Both the position numbers and the translations under genes were made by a program. This document shows positions 53,776 to 61,253 of a DNA stretch of 61,253 nucleotides, one piece after another (positions within the stretch are counted from its first letter, which is position 1; every line of letters begins with the position of its first letter). Under the pieces are notes generated by a model. That model had not been told where the DNA came from. It did not search any database and saw only the letters and a program-made list of their open reading frames with translations. Source of the DNA: Chloroflexota bacterium (GTDB lineage Bacteria; Chloroflexota; UBA6077; JACCZL01); NCBI GenBank assembly GCA_020850535.1, contig JADZEM010000090.1, positions 1 through 61,253 on the forward strand, in the 5' to 3' direction.

Positions 53776-53938
53776 TGCTGTCAGTCGGCAACCAGTCAGC
53801 CCTCAGGGCTTGACGGCGTGGATGGCCGCCGGCTCGTCGTGGCAGGATTCGGCCGCCGGACGCGCGATGGCCACGTCGCCAGATCCGCCGACAGCGTCAG
53901 GAAGGACTCGCGGCGCTCGGCTTCAAACGTGCCGGTCC

Positions 53939-53980
53939 GTCAGCCGTTGCTGGGCGTCAGCCGTTGCTGGGCGTCAGCCG
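53939..53980. repeat. 17-bp tandem duplication upstream of the histidine kinase gene
   Basis: GTCAGCCGTTGCTGGGC occurs twice in tandem, followed by a partial third copy. It lies about 90 bp before the kinase start, in a 290-bp region without other recognised features. Confidence 0.8.
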
Positions 53981-54068
53981 CGCGCTCGGCGACCGCTGTC
54001 GCGACCGTCGGCCGTGCTGGCATGGGTCTTGCTATTCGACACCGAACTCAGTCCAAGGACGCCATCTC

Positions 54069-56219
54069 GTGAGTAGCGGAACTCAGAACTTCGACGCGGC
54101 GCTCGGGGGCAATCTGCCTGCCTCTCGGGGCGAGATGGCGGAACGTACGCGCGCCTTTGACTGGGACCGAACGCCAGTCGGTCCGCCGCGCTTCTGGCCT
54201 CGCAGCCTCCGAACCGTCCTGAACCTGATGCTCAGCTCGCAGCACCCGATGTTCCTCTGGTGGGGTCCGGAGCTTGTGCAGTTCTACAACGATGGATACC
54301 GCCCAAGCCTCGGCGACGATCGGCATCCCAACGCGCTCGGGGCCAGTGGGCGGACGTTTTGGTCGGAGATCTGGCCCGCCATCGGTCCCCAGATCGAGGC
54401 CGTCATGGAACGCGGCGATTCGACCTGGAACGTCGATCACTTCGTGCCGATCTCACGCAACCATCGCGTCGAGGAAGTCTATTGGACCTACGGCTACAGC
54501 CCGGTCCTTGATGACGATGGGAGCATTGGCGGGACCCTGGTGATCGTCCAGGAGACTACCGATCGCGTCGTGAGTGAGCGCCGGATGCGTCTCCTCCAAA
54601 GCCTCGCCGACCAATTCGCCGTACATCCGCAGACGTCAGCGGAGATTTACCGGTTGACGTCCGATCTGCTGTCCAACTATGACGCCGACGTGTCGTTCGC
54701 GCTGCTGTACGAACGTGACGCTGATGGCCATGCGTTGCAGCTGGTCGCCCGAGTCGGATGCTCGGACGAGCTCTCAGTTCGAGAGACCGTTGACCTCGGT
54801 GCTCCTCGGTCACCAGGCGAGACCTGGCCTTTCCAGAGCGTGGTCTCATCGCAGCAGACTGAGCTGGTAAACGATCTCGCCGCGCGTTTCGCGACGGTCC
54901 CGGGTGGCCGCTGGCCCGAGCCAGCCCCGGGTGCCCTGCTCCTGCCGATTGAAGCACCAGGTCAGGCCGGCGTAGCCGGGGTCCTGGTCGCCGGTTTGAG
55001 CCCGCGCCTGCCGTTCGACGAAGGGTATCGAGAATTCCTGCGCCTGGTGACCGGTCAGATCGGCAATGCACTTGCCAGCGCCCAGCTACGCCAGCAAGAG
55101 CAGGCGACCCGCGAGCAACTGGAGCATCTCTTCGAGCACGCGCCATCTGCGATCGCGCTCTTGAGCGGCCCCGACCAGGTCTTTACGCTGGCAAATCAAT
55201 GCTACCTCGATCTGACGGGCCGACACGATGTGATCGGCAAGTCCGTTCGCGAGGTTTTTCCGGAGCTTCAGAACCAGGGGATCTACGAACTGCTCCACCA
55301 GGTGTACACCACCGGCCAGCCGTTCATCGCCGATCAAATGCCGCTCCAGCTCGACTTGCAGGGCGATGGTGTGCTGGAGACGCTCTTTCTCGATTTCGTC
55401 TACGCCCCGATGTACGGGCGCTCTCGGACGATCACTGGCATCTTCGTCCACGCCTACGACGTGACCGATCAGGTCAAGGCACGACAGACGGCCGAGGCGG
55501 CCATCCGAGCACGAGACGAGTTTCTCTCTATCGCCTCACATGAGTTGCGGAATCCAGTCGCAGGCATCAAGGGAACGGCGCAGCTTCTCTGTCGCCTTGC
55601 ACGGTCGGGCCGCCTGGACGCCGAGCGCCTCGAACGATACGTCACCTCCATCGAAGCTGGAACCAACCGCCTGACGACGCTGATTGAAGACCTGCTGGAC
55701 GTCACGAGGCTTCAGCAGGGTGCGCTGCTGCTGCGGCTTCGGATGACCGATCTCGCGGCGCTGACCCGTGAAGTCGCGGCCCGCCTTCCGCATCCGGGAC
55801 GCCAGCAGGTTGCCATCGCCATCGGCGAGGCCATCCGCCCCGCCATGATGGATCCCGATCGCATCGAACAGATCCTCGTGAACATGCTCGACAATGCGGT
55901 GAAATACTCGCAGGGACATGGTCAGATTCTGGTCAGTGTGCGTCAAGACCCCTCGGGCACCGAGCTGCGCGTGCAGGATCACGGGATTGGGCTGCCCGAG
56001 GGGATGACTGAACGGATCTTTCAGCCTTTCGGGCGTGCGCCGAACGCCACGACCGAGAACATTCCGGGTCTTGGGCTCGGCCTGTACATCTGCCGCCAGA
56101 TCGCCGATCGTCACGCCGGAAAGCTGTGGGCTGAGAGCGCCGGAGAGGGTCAAGGCGCCACATTCATCCTCTGGCTGCCATCAACACAGCCACTCGAGAA
56201 CGTCACAGGCCGTACCTGA
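54069..56219 (+). CDS. Soluble PAS-GAF-PAS sensor histidine kinase
   Basis: The 716-residue kinase has no membrane span, so it senses a cytosolic signal. It has an N-terminal PAS-like module (WWGPELVQFYNDGYRP), a GAF domain (about 180-335), a second PAS (FEHAPSAIALLSGPDQVFTL, about 355-475), HisKA with phosphoacceptor His491 (IASHELRNP) and HATPase_c with N box MLDNAVKYS, G1 box VQDHGIGLP and GLGLGLYICRQIA. GTG 54069 is chosen; ATG 54135 is an alternative. No response regulator is adjacent. The orphan OmpR regulator 25 kb away is a possible but unproven partner. Confidence 0.92.
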   Translation: MSSGTQNFDAALGGNLPASRGEMAERTRAFDWDRTPVGPPRFWPRSLRTVLNLMLSSQHPMFLWWGPELVQFYNDGYRPSLGDDRHPNALGASGRTFWSEIWPAIGPQIEAVMERGDSTWNVDHFVPISRNHRVEEVYWTYGYSPVLDDDGSIGGTLVIVQETTDRVVSERRMRLLQSLADQFAVHPQTSAEIYRLTSDLLSNYDADVSFALLYERDADGHALQLVARVGCSDELSVRETVDLGAPRSPGETWPFQSVVSSQQTELVNDLAARFATVPGGRWPEPAPGALLLPIEAPGQAGVAGVLVAGLSPRLPFDEGYREFLRLVTGQIGNALASAQLRQQEQATREQLEHLFEHAPSAIALLSGPDQVFTLANQCYLDLTGRHDVIGKSVREVFPELQNQGIYELLHQVYTTGQPFIADQMPLQLDLQGDGVLETLFLDFVYAPMYGRSRTITGIFVHAYDVTDQVKARQTAEAAIRARDEFLSIASHELRNPVAGIKGTAQLLCRLARSGRLDAERLERYVTSIEAGTNRLTTLIEDLLDVTRLQQGALLLRLRMTDLAALTREVAARLPHPGRQQVAIAIGEAIRPAMMDPDRIEQILVNMLDNAVKYSQGHGQILVSVRQDPSGTELRVQDHGIGLPEGMTERIFQPFGRAPNATTENIPGLGLGLYICRQIADRHAGKLWAESAGEGQGATFILWLPSTQPLENVTGRT

Positions 56220-56316
56220 GGGTGCTCACGTGACGGTCGCCGAGGCACTCGCCGGCCGCGGCAAGGGGCATCGGAGGATCAGGCAGGCTGACTGCCTGCC
56301 TGCCTCCGATCGGGCA

Positions 56317-57111
56317 TCAGGATGCGGCAATCGTGTCAGCGACGGCCCGCACCTGCGCAAGGTTCGCGCCACAGCCGGCGCGCATGCCTCCCACGTCACC
56401 CAACATCGAGATGATCCGGAAGCCCTGGCGTACCCGCTCGCCGGCCATGCCGGCATCGGTCGTGAACAGGCCCGGCCCCTTCCCGTGGCGTTGCGCGGCC
56501 TGAAGCACCTGCGTGGCCGCCTCTTCGACGCGCGGATCCATCGGCGCGGCGTCCGGCACCGGGCGCGGCGACAGCCCGAACGACAGCGAAAAGTCGTTCG
56601 TGCCGATCAGGCAGCCGTCGACGCCGTCCACGGCCAGGATCTCGGCGGCGTTCTGGATGCCCTCAGCCGTCTCGATCATCACCACCAGCATCAGCTCGCG
56701 CTCAGCCTCGGCAAAGTAGTCCGAGCCGCCGTACAGCGAGCCGCGAATCGGTCCCCACGAGCGGTCGCCCCTGGGCGGGTAGCGCATCGCCCGGACGGCA
56801 GCCTCGGCCTCGCGGGCGTTGTTGATCAGCGGCACGACCACGCCGTACGCCCCCAGGTCGAGCACCCGCTGGATCAAGGGGCCATCGTTGGAAACGACGC
56901 GGACCCAGGGGATCGTCGGGGTGGCGCTGACGGCGGTCAGCAGCGAGCCGATATTGCCGAGGTTGTTCTCGCCATGCTGCAAATCGAGCAGCAGCCAATC
57001 GTATCCCATGTGGCCCATCGTCTCGGCCACCAGCGGGCTGCAGCAGCTCACGCTCGCGCCGAGGATCGGCAGTCCGGCCTGAAGTTTCCGCTTCGCAGAG
57101 TTCGGTCGCAT
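56317..57111 (-). CDS. HpcH/HpaI-type aldolase
   Basis: The 264-residue class II pyruvate aldolase family member has LLLDLQHGENNL, VRVVSNDGPLIQRVLDLGAY, a Glu metal ligand in VVMIETAEGIQNAAEI and the Asp metal ligand in GCLIGTNDFSLSFG. It would cleave a 4-hydroxy-2-keto acid, such as 2-keto-3-deoxy sugar acids, to pyruvate and an aldehyde. It could accept products of the enolase-superfamily dehydratases in this window. ATG 57111 follows GAGGAGGA; the longer frame to 57216 is read-through of a heptamer array. Confidence 0.93.
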   Translation of the reverse strand: MRPNSAKRKLQAGLPILGASVSCCSPLVAETMGHMGYDWLLLDLQHGENNLGNIGSLLTAVSATPTIPWVRVVSNDGPLIQRVLDLGAYGVVVPLINNAREAEAAVRAMRYPPRGDRSWGPIRGSLYGGSDYFAEAERELMLVVMIETAEGIQNAAEILAVDGVDGCLIGTNDFSLSFGLSPRPVPDAAPMDPRVEEAATQVLQAAQRHGKGPGLFTTDAGMAGERVRQGFRIISMLGDVGGMRAGCGANLAQVRAVADTIAAS

Positions 57112-57126
57112 GCATCCTCCTCTGTT

Positions 57127-57171
57127 GGGTCGTGGGTCGTGGGTCGTGGGTCGTGGGTCGTGGGTCGTGGG
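57127..57171. repeat. Heptamer tandem array (GGGTCGT)n, about 6.4 copies
   Basis: The 45-bp array lies 15 bp upstream of the aldolase start codon, just behind its Shine-Dalgarno sequence. The same heptamer, as ACGACCC, forms part of the compound array at 57441-57538. Confidence 0.95.
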
Positions 57172-57224
57172 AGCATACTGGCTGACGCGCGCCGCTGCGA
57201 TGGAGTAAAAACGCAACTCCCCAT

Positions 57225-57413
57225 GTCATCCTGAGCGCAGCGAAGGATCTCACCCGCTGACCGTCAAGGTTGGGAGACCCTTCACGTCGCTCGCAAGCTC
57301 GCTCGTTCAGGATGACAGACTCATTGCTGACCGCTGACGCAAACGTCGAGCATCAGCAGATGGGTGAGCGTTGACGGTCAGCGGGTGAGATCCTTCGCTG
57401 CGCTCAGGATGAC
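57225..57413. repeat. CATCCTGAGCG palindromic repeats: one full and one half unit
   Basis: The full unit spans 57225-57315, between GTCATCCTGAGCGCAGCGAA and a diverged inverted arm ending TTCAGGATGAC. A half unit at 57385-57413 reads TTCGCTGCGCTCAGGATGAC. They are related to the elements at 30499 and 60967 and lie between divergent genes. Confidence 0.8.
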
Positions 57414-57440
57414 AATTGAAAGTCGCGTGCTTTCACTGAT

Positions 57441-57538
57441 ACGACCCTCCACCCACAATCGACGACCCTCCACCCACAATCGACGACCCTCCACCCACAA
57501 TCGACGACCCTCCACCCACGATCCACGACCCACGATCT
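57441..57538. repeat. Compound heptamer array (21-bp period, three heptamers)
   Basis: Four 21-bp units made of ACGACCC, TCCACCC and ACAATCG (ACGATCC in the last) are followed by ACGACCC ACGATCT. Two of these heptamers are the reverse complements of the simple arrays at 57127 and 17773. It ends 12 bp before the -35 box of the SDR operon promoter. Confidence 0.93.
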
Positions 57539-57550
57539 CGACCAGACGTG

Positions 57551-57579
57551 TAGACAGTCACCGTCTGATCGGATATGAT
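57551..57579 (+). promoter_or_regulatory. Sigma70-type promoter of the SDR-gntR operon
   Basis: TAGACA (57551-57556) and TATGAT (57574-57579) are separated by exactly 17 bases, with one mismatch each to TTGACA and TATAAT. The predicted start would be near 57586, giving a leader of about 50 bases before ATG 57635. AGAC..GTCT (57552-57566) is a small dyad overlapping the spacer and could be an autoregulatory site for the GntR protein. Confidence 0.6.
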
Positions 57580-57634
57580 ATGCCGCACTGCACCGTAGGG
57601 CCAGCACGACGATGTGCCCTATGCGGAGGAGCCT

Positions 57635-58414
57635 ATGGCCCAGTTCGCCGGGATCGACCTGTTTCGCCTTGATGGCCGCGTCGCCCTCATCACCGGCGGC
57701 GGCGGTGCCATCGGCACGGCGATGGCCGGCGGTCTGGCGTCGGCCGGTGCGTCGATCCTGATTGTCGACCGACGGCAGGACGCTGCCGAAGCTACCGTCA
57801 AGGCGTTGCGGGACGCCGGTGCCGACGCGGCGGCCGTCGAGGCTGACGTGACGAACGAGGACGACGTGAAGCGCGCCGTCCAGGCCGCGGTCTCGCGGTG
57901 GGGTCGGCTCGACATCCTGATCAACGGCGCAGGCATCGGTGCGCGGCACCCGGCCGAGGGGTATCCGCTCGAGCGCTGGAAGACCGTGCTCGACATCAAC
58001 CTGACCGGCACGTTCCTCTTCTGTCGCGAGGCTGGCGCAGTGATGCTCCGGGCCGGCAAGGGCAGCATCATCAACATCGCCTCGATTGCGGGCCTCGTCG
58101 GCTACAACGGCAACCCCGCCTACCTTGCCAGCAAGGGGGGCGTGGTGCAGCTGACACGGGCCCTGGCCGTCGAGTGGGCGACGCGCGGCGTGCGCGTGAA
58201 CGCCATCGCCCCGGGCGTCATCGCCACCGAGATGGTGGCGAAGCAAGTCGAGCTGGAACCCGACTTCTACGTGGAGTTCCGCAAGAAGCACCCTGTCGAC
58301 CGCTTCGGGACCGTTGACGAGCTGGTCGGGCCGGCCATGCTGCTGGCATCGGACGCCAGCTCGTTCCTGACCGGGCAGACCATCGCCGTGGACGGCGGGT
58401 ACGTCGCTCAATGA
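57635..58414 (+). CDS. SDR family oxidoreductase, first gene of a gntR operon
   Basis: The 259-residue classical SDR has cofactor motif TGGGGAIG (22-29), acidic Asp in LIVDRRQD favouring NAD(H), a degenerate NGAG for NNAG, catalytic Ser in INIASIAG, Tyr in YLASKG and the C-terminal FLTGQTIAVDGGY. It resembles gluconate/glucose-type dehydrogenases acting on sugars or sugar acids. ATG 57635 follows GGAGGAG; GTG 57614 is less likely. The stop overlaps the regulator start by 4 bp. Confidence 0.93.
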   Translation: MAQFAGIDLFRLDGRVALITGGGGAIGTAMAGGLASAGASILIVDRRQDAAEATVKALRDAGADAAAVEADVTNEDDVKRAVQAAVSRWGRLDILINGAGIGARHPAEGYPLERWKTVLDINLTGTFLFCREAGAVMLRAGKGSIINIASIAGLVGYNGNPAYLASKGGVVQLTRALAVEWATRGVRVNAIAPGVIATEMVAKQVELEPDFYVEFRKKHPVDRFGTVDELVGPAMLLASDASSFLTGQTIAVDGGYVAQ

Positions 58415-59202
58415 CCTCGTTCGAGGAGCGGACACGCGCCACCACGCCGCCAGCCCCCCGTGGCAGCGGTGAGCCGCGCGTGCTCTCGCTGCCGAGCCTG
58501 GGCAACCATCCGAAAATCAAGGACGTCATCTACGAGGAGCTGCGCGAGCGCATCGTCTTCGGTGGCTTCGCACCGGGCGACCGCCTGGTTGAGGCCGATC
58601 TGGCCGCCCGCTTCGGCGTCAGCAAGACGCCCGTCCGCGAAGCATTGCTGACGCTCGAAGCTGAGGGGATGGTCGTGCTGCGGCCCCACCGAGGCGCAGA
58701 GGTCTCGCAGCTCACCGTCGAGGAGTGGGACGACCTGATCTTCATGCGCGACGTGCTGGAGATCGGGGCGCTGCCCGACATCATGGCGAGCATGACGGAG
58801 GCGCACTTCGAGCAGGCTGAGGCGGCGCTCGCCGAGATGACCGACGCCTGCACGCAGGCCGACTATCGACGGTATCGCCGGGCGCAGCGGCAGCTGCATT
58901 TCATCATCCTGGGGTCGCCCGGCCGGCCATCCCTGCCCGAGGCCGCCGTGCGCCTCAACGACCGACTCGACCGCTATGGTCAGTCGCTGGTCACGCGGGA
59001 TCCGCTGCGCTGGGCCGGCGATCTGGAGATGAACCGGCGTCGCCTGGAGCTGATTCGCGACGGTGACGCCGAGACGTACGCCGCCATGATCCGCAGCCGG
59101 CACGCCGAAGCCACCCCGATCATCGGGCGGCTGGCCGGCCAGTCCGCCGAGGACAACGCCACTCGGAGCAGCCGCCCGGCGCGACGCCGCGCCAACGGCT
59201 AG
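58411..59202 (+). CDS. GntR-family transcriptional regulator (FadR/FCD subfamily)
   Basis: The 263-residue regulator has a winged helix (about 35-105: VIYEELRERIVFGGFAPGDR, RFGVSKTPVREALLTLEAEG) followed by the all-helical FCD ligand domain (about 120-230) with metal-site residues in MRDVLEIGA and Arg/His positions such as RRAQRQLHFI. It probably responds to a small organic acid and represses its own operon or the neighbouring transporter gene. It is translated by a 4-bp ATGA overlap with the SDR. An unusually long, disordered tail (ARRRANG end) follows. Confidence 0.94.
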   Translation: MTSFEERTRATTPPAPRGSGEPRVLSLPSLGNHPKIKDVIYEELRERIVFGGFAPGDRLVEADLAARFGVSKTPVREALLTLEAEGMVVLRPHRGAEVSQLTVEEWDDLIFMRDVLEIGALPDIMASMTEAHFEQAEAALAEMTDACTQADYRRYRRAQRQLHFIILGSPGRPSLPEAAVRLNDRLDRYGQSLVTRDPLRWAGDLEMNRRRLELIRDGDAETYAAMIRSRHAEATPIIGRLAGQSAEDNATRSSRPARRRANG

Positions 59203-59234
59203 GCGTCCGGACCCGCACGCCATCATCCCACCGC

Positions 59235-59244
59235 TACGATCGTA
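59235..59244. promoter_or_regulatory. Palindrome TACGATCGTA in the binding-protein leader
   Basis: The perfect 10-bp palindrome is followed by the AT-rich TCTAATATCC, within the 160 bp between the GntR regulator and the sugar-binding protein. It is a plausible operator, perhaps for the adjacent regulator; there is no further support. Confidence 0.3.
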
Positions 59245-59362
59245 TCTAATATCCTAACCTACCACGACAGGCTGACCGGTCCTGCTCGCCAGGACTCCGC
59301 ACTGCGACTGACGCCGCACCAATGGCCGGTGCGCATCAGACGACCTCACTGATGGAGGGGCA

Positions 59363-60928
59363 ATGGACATGCGACCTACCCAGATCAGCGGGGCAGCCCG
59401 CCCCACCACCGGTCCGGTGACGCGCCGGCGGTTCCTCTCACTGGCCGCATTGGGGAGCGCGGCCGCCCTGCTCGCCGCCTGCCGGCCGAGCAGCCCGACC
59501 GCCGCCCCGACGGCCGCTCCGGCAGCGGCGAAGCCGGCCGAGACCAAACCCGCCGAGACCAAGCCGGCGGCGGCTGCGCCGTCCGGGTCGCCGGCCGCGG
59601 CAGCACCATCTGGCTCACCGGCGGCTGCCGCGCCGGCCGGGTCGCCGGCCGCCGCCGCGCCAGCGGTCTCGGTGCCAGCCTCAAAGCCGGCGGACGCCGC
59701 CGCCCTCAAGGGCACCTCGCTGACGGTCATCGCCGGCAACTCGTACGTGCCGGCCCAGAACCAGCTCGTTGACGATCTCGTCGCCAAGCTGGCCGCCGCG
59801 ACCGGGATGAACGCGAAGGTCGAGCGGTTCGCCGACGCCGAGATGGATACGAAGGTCGCCTCGATCATCGAGACCGGCGTGGGCGGCGACGTCTGTGTGC
59901 TGCGCGACTTCGACGCGTACCTGTACGGCGAGAAGCTGGCCGACGTCTCCGACGTGGCTGACGAGGTCAGCAAGCAGTGGGGCGGTTGGTACGATATCGC
60001 TCCGCAGACCTGCGTCGTCAACGGCAAGTGGCGCGCGATCATGTTCGGGCAGGCCCCGGCCGCCTGGAACTACCGGACGACGATGTTCAAGGCCGCCGGC
60101 CTGGACAAGTTCCCGGACACCTTCGACGAGCTGCTGACCTCGGCGCGCAAGCTCCACGAGAAGGGGACGCCGGTCGGCATGACGCTCGGGCACGCCCCGG
60201 GCGACGCCCGTTCCACCAACTACCCGGTCCTCTGGGCGTTCGGCGGCAAGGAGTTCCAGGCCGACGGCAAGACCATCGCCATCAACTCGCCCGAGACGAT
60301 CAAGGCCTGCGAGTGGTACGCCGAGATGTTCAAGGTGATGGACCCCGGCGTCACCGCCTGGCTCGATCCCGACAACAACCAGGCGTTCCTGGCCGGCAAG
60401 GTCTCGGCGACGGTCAACGTCAACACGATCTACCTCGCCGCCCGCACCGCTGCGAACGATCCAGCCAAGCCGGACGCCTCGCGCAAGGAGTTCATCGAGA
60501 CGATGGACCATGCCAACTGGCCCTCGGGGCCGGCCGGCCGGTTCGGTCAGTACAACATCAACCTGTGGGGCCTGTTCGCGTCCTCCAAGAACGTCGAGGG
60601 CGGCAAGGCGTTCCTGCGTGCCTGGCACGATCCGTCCTTCCTCGACAACTGGACGAAGGTCGGCCAGTCCTACTTCATCCCGCCGGTCAAGGGCATCGAG
60701 TCGCGCGATGTCTGGCCGGACGATCCGAAGCTGAAGATCTTCCGCGAGCTGAACAAGGTCAACCGGCTGCCGGGCACCCCTGGGCCACCGACCCGCTCGG
60801 CGGCCCAGGCGGTCTACAACTTCGTGATCGCTGACATGTTCGCGAACGCGGCGACGGGCAAAATGAAGCCGGCCGAGGCCGCCGCCTGGGCCGAGAACGA
60901 GTACAAGCAGATCGTCGCCAAGAACTGA
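59363..60928 (+). CDS. Sugar ABC transporter substrate-binding lipoprotein (solitary)
   Basis: The 521-residue binding protein is of the SBP_bac_1 type. VTRRRFLSLAALGSAAALLAAC is a twin-arginine signal ending in a lipobox, with Cys40 the lipidation site. Residues about 42-110 are a low-complexity linker built from KPAET and GSPAAAAP repeats. The mature fold runs from TSLTVIAGNSYVPAQNQ to a helical end (MKPAEAAAWAENEYKQIV). ATG 59363 follows GGAGGGG. No permease follows before the next gene at 61193, so it may use permeases encoded elsewhere or beyond the window. Confidence 0.92.
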   Translation: MDMRPTQISGAARPTTGPVTRRRFLSLAALGSAAALLAACRPSSPTAAPTAAPAAAKPAETKPAETKPAAAAPSGSPAAAAPSGSPAAAAPAGSPAAAAPAVSVPASKPADAAALKGTSLTVIAGNSYVPAQNQLVDDLVAKLAAATGMNAKVERFADAEMDTKVASIIETGVGGDVCVLRDFDAYLYGEKLADVSDVADEVSKQWGGWYDIAPQTCVVNGKWRAIMFGQAPAAWNYRTTMFKAAGLDKFPDTFDELLTSARKLHEKGTPVGMTLGHAPGDARSTNYPVLWAFGGKEFQADGKTIAINSPETIKACEWYAEMFKVMDPGVTAWLDPDNNQAFLAGKVSATVNVNTIYLAARTAANDPAKPDASRKEFIETMDHANWPSGPAGRFGQYNINLWGLFASSKNVEGGKAFLRAWHDPSFLDNWTKVGQSYFIPPVKGIESRDVWPDDPKLKIFRELNKVNRLPGTPGPPTRSAAQAVYNFVIADMFANAATGKMKPAEAAAWAENEYKQIVAKN

Positions 60929-60966
60929 ACGAGCGAGTAGGCGAAGCGCGCGAGGCAATCCACGAT

Positions 60967-61065
60967 GTCATCGTGAGCGCAGCGCAGGATCTCACCCACA
61001 GGAGCTGCGATTGCTGGGTGTGAGATCCTTCGCTGCGCTCGCAGGCTCGCTACGCTCAGGATGAC
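60967..61065. repeat. CATCCTGAGCG-type palindromic repeat element
   Basis: The left arm GTCATCGTGAGCGCAGCGCA and the right arms TTCGCTGCGCTCGCAGGCTC and GCTACGCTCAGGATGAC fold back on each other. It belongs to the family at 30499 and 57225 and is followed at once by a heptamer array. Confidence 0.85.
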
Positions 61066-61071
61066 AGGTTG

Positions 61072-61128
<57 letters not shown>

Positions 61129-61192
61129 CTACAACGACGAGCTTTACGTCCGGGTAGAATGGAGAGGAGCGGGTGTTGCTGGGGGTGCGACG

Positions 61193-61253
61193 ATGGACTC
61201 GGCCGAGTTGGACCAGCTGGCGGATCGATTTGCGGCGCTGAGTCGCCGCTACG
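61193..61253 (+). CDS. Start of an unidentified gene, cut by the window edge
   Basis: ATG 61193 opens [20 protein letters not shown] and continues beyond the window. GGGGGTG lies five bases upstream. The 20 visible residues look helical; no family can be named. Confidence 0.5.
   Translation, partial: MDSAELDQLADRFAALSRRY

Noticed and set aside
53818-54072. 84-codon frame upstream of the histidine kinase
   Set aside because: Arg/Ser-rich with no ribosome binding site; probably non-coding leader containing a 17-bp duplication.

Overview
The window is high-GC DNA with frequent GTG starts and good Shine-Dalgarno sites. Several features point to Chloroflexota (a Thermomicrobia-like or unclassified free-living lineage): Tat-exported lipoprotein solute-binding proteins with long Ala/Pro/Lys linkers, an F420-type PPOX protein, many enolase-superfamily and SDR catabolic genes, CATCCTGAGCG-type palindromic repeats and heptanucleotide arrays. 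This is inference from gene style; no rRNA, tRNA or CRISPR array was recognised.

Layout. 0.1-5 kb (minus): a cytosolic Asp-box beta-propeller overlapping a divergent GroEL-like gene, then an enolase-superfamily sugar-acid dehydratase. 5-17.8 kb: a small Clp-N-like protein, pgi, a sugar ABC importer (binding protein and two permeases, no ATPase), a DUF4160/DUF2442 pair broken by a 200-bp MITE, a DgoD-like dehydratase, a D-2-hydroxyacid dehydrogenase, glgX and an amidohydrolase. 17.8-28.2 kb: a visibly less GC-rich accessory island. It has remnants of at least four transposase genes, a coiled-coil protein, an FkbM-methyltransferase/GT2 fusion, a sulfotransferase-like protein, a Wzm/Wzt-type polysaccharide exporter and an apparently intact group II intron whose RNA ends can be placed. 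28.2-40 kb: an orphan OmpR regulator, two GT-C membrane glycosyltransferases, adenine deaminase, a second hydroxyacid dehydrogenase, a PPOX protein, an FAD oxidoreductase, a zinc alcohol dehydrogenase and a flavin reductase. 40-53 kb: an SDR, a peptide-type ABC importer without ATPases, a secreted protein, an LLM oxidoreductase, a membrane FtsH-like AAA protease with a membrane partner, nicotinamidase and a second adenine deaminase. 53-61 kb: a 24-residue membrane microprotein and a Pro/Asn-rich membrane protein ending at a good terminator, a PAS/GAF histidine kinase, an HpcH-type aldolase, an SDR-GntR operon with a clear promoter, a second sugar-binding lipoprotein and the start of a further gene.

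How it fits together. Most genes suit a scavenging heterotroph that imports sugars and peptides and oxidises or dehydrates sugar acids (two enolase-superfamily enzymes, two hydroxyacid dehydrogenases, two SDRs, one aldolase). It also recycles purines and nicotinamide and handles storage glycogen (glgX, pgi). The island adds export and decoration of a surface polysaccharide.

Least ordinary signals: (1) the GroEL-like protein has Ala where the ATPase-essential Asp398 should be and is translationally coupled to an 11-Asp-box propeller; (2) a MITE family with 17-bp inverted repeats and about 10-bp target duplications occurs as a 200-bp and a 108-bp form, the longer one inside a gene; (3) five heptamer-based tandem arrays with overlapping vocabulary each lie 5' of a gene; (4) a minimal FtsH-like protease with almost no extracytoplasmic domain is encoded with a single-pass membrane partner.
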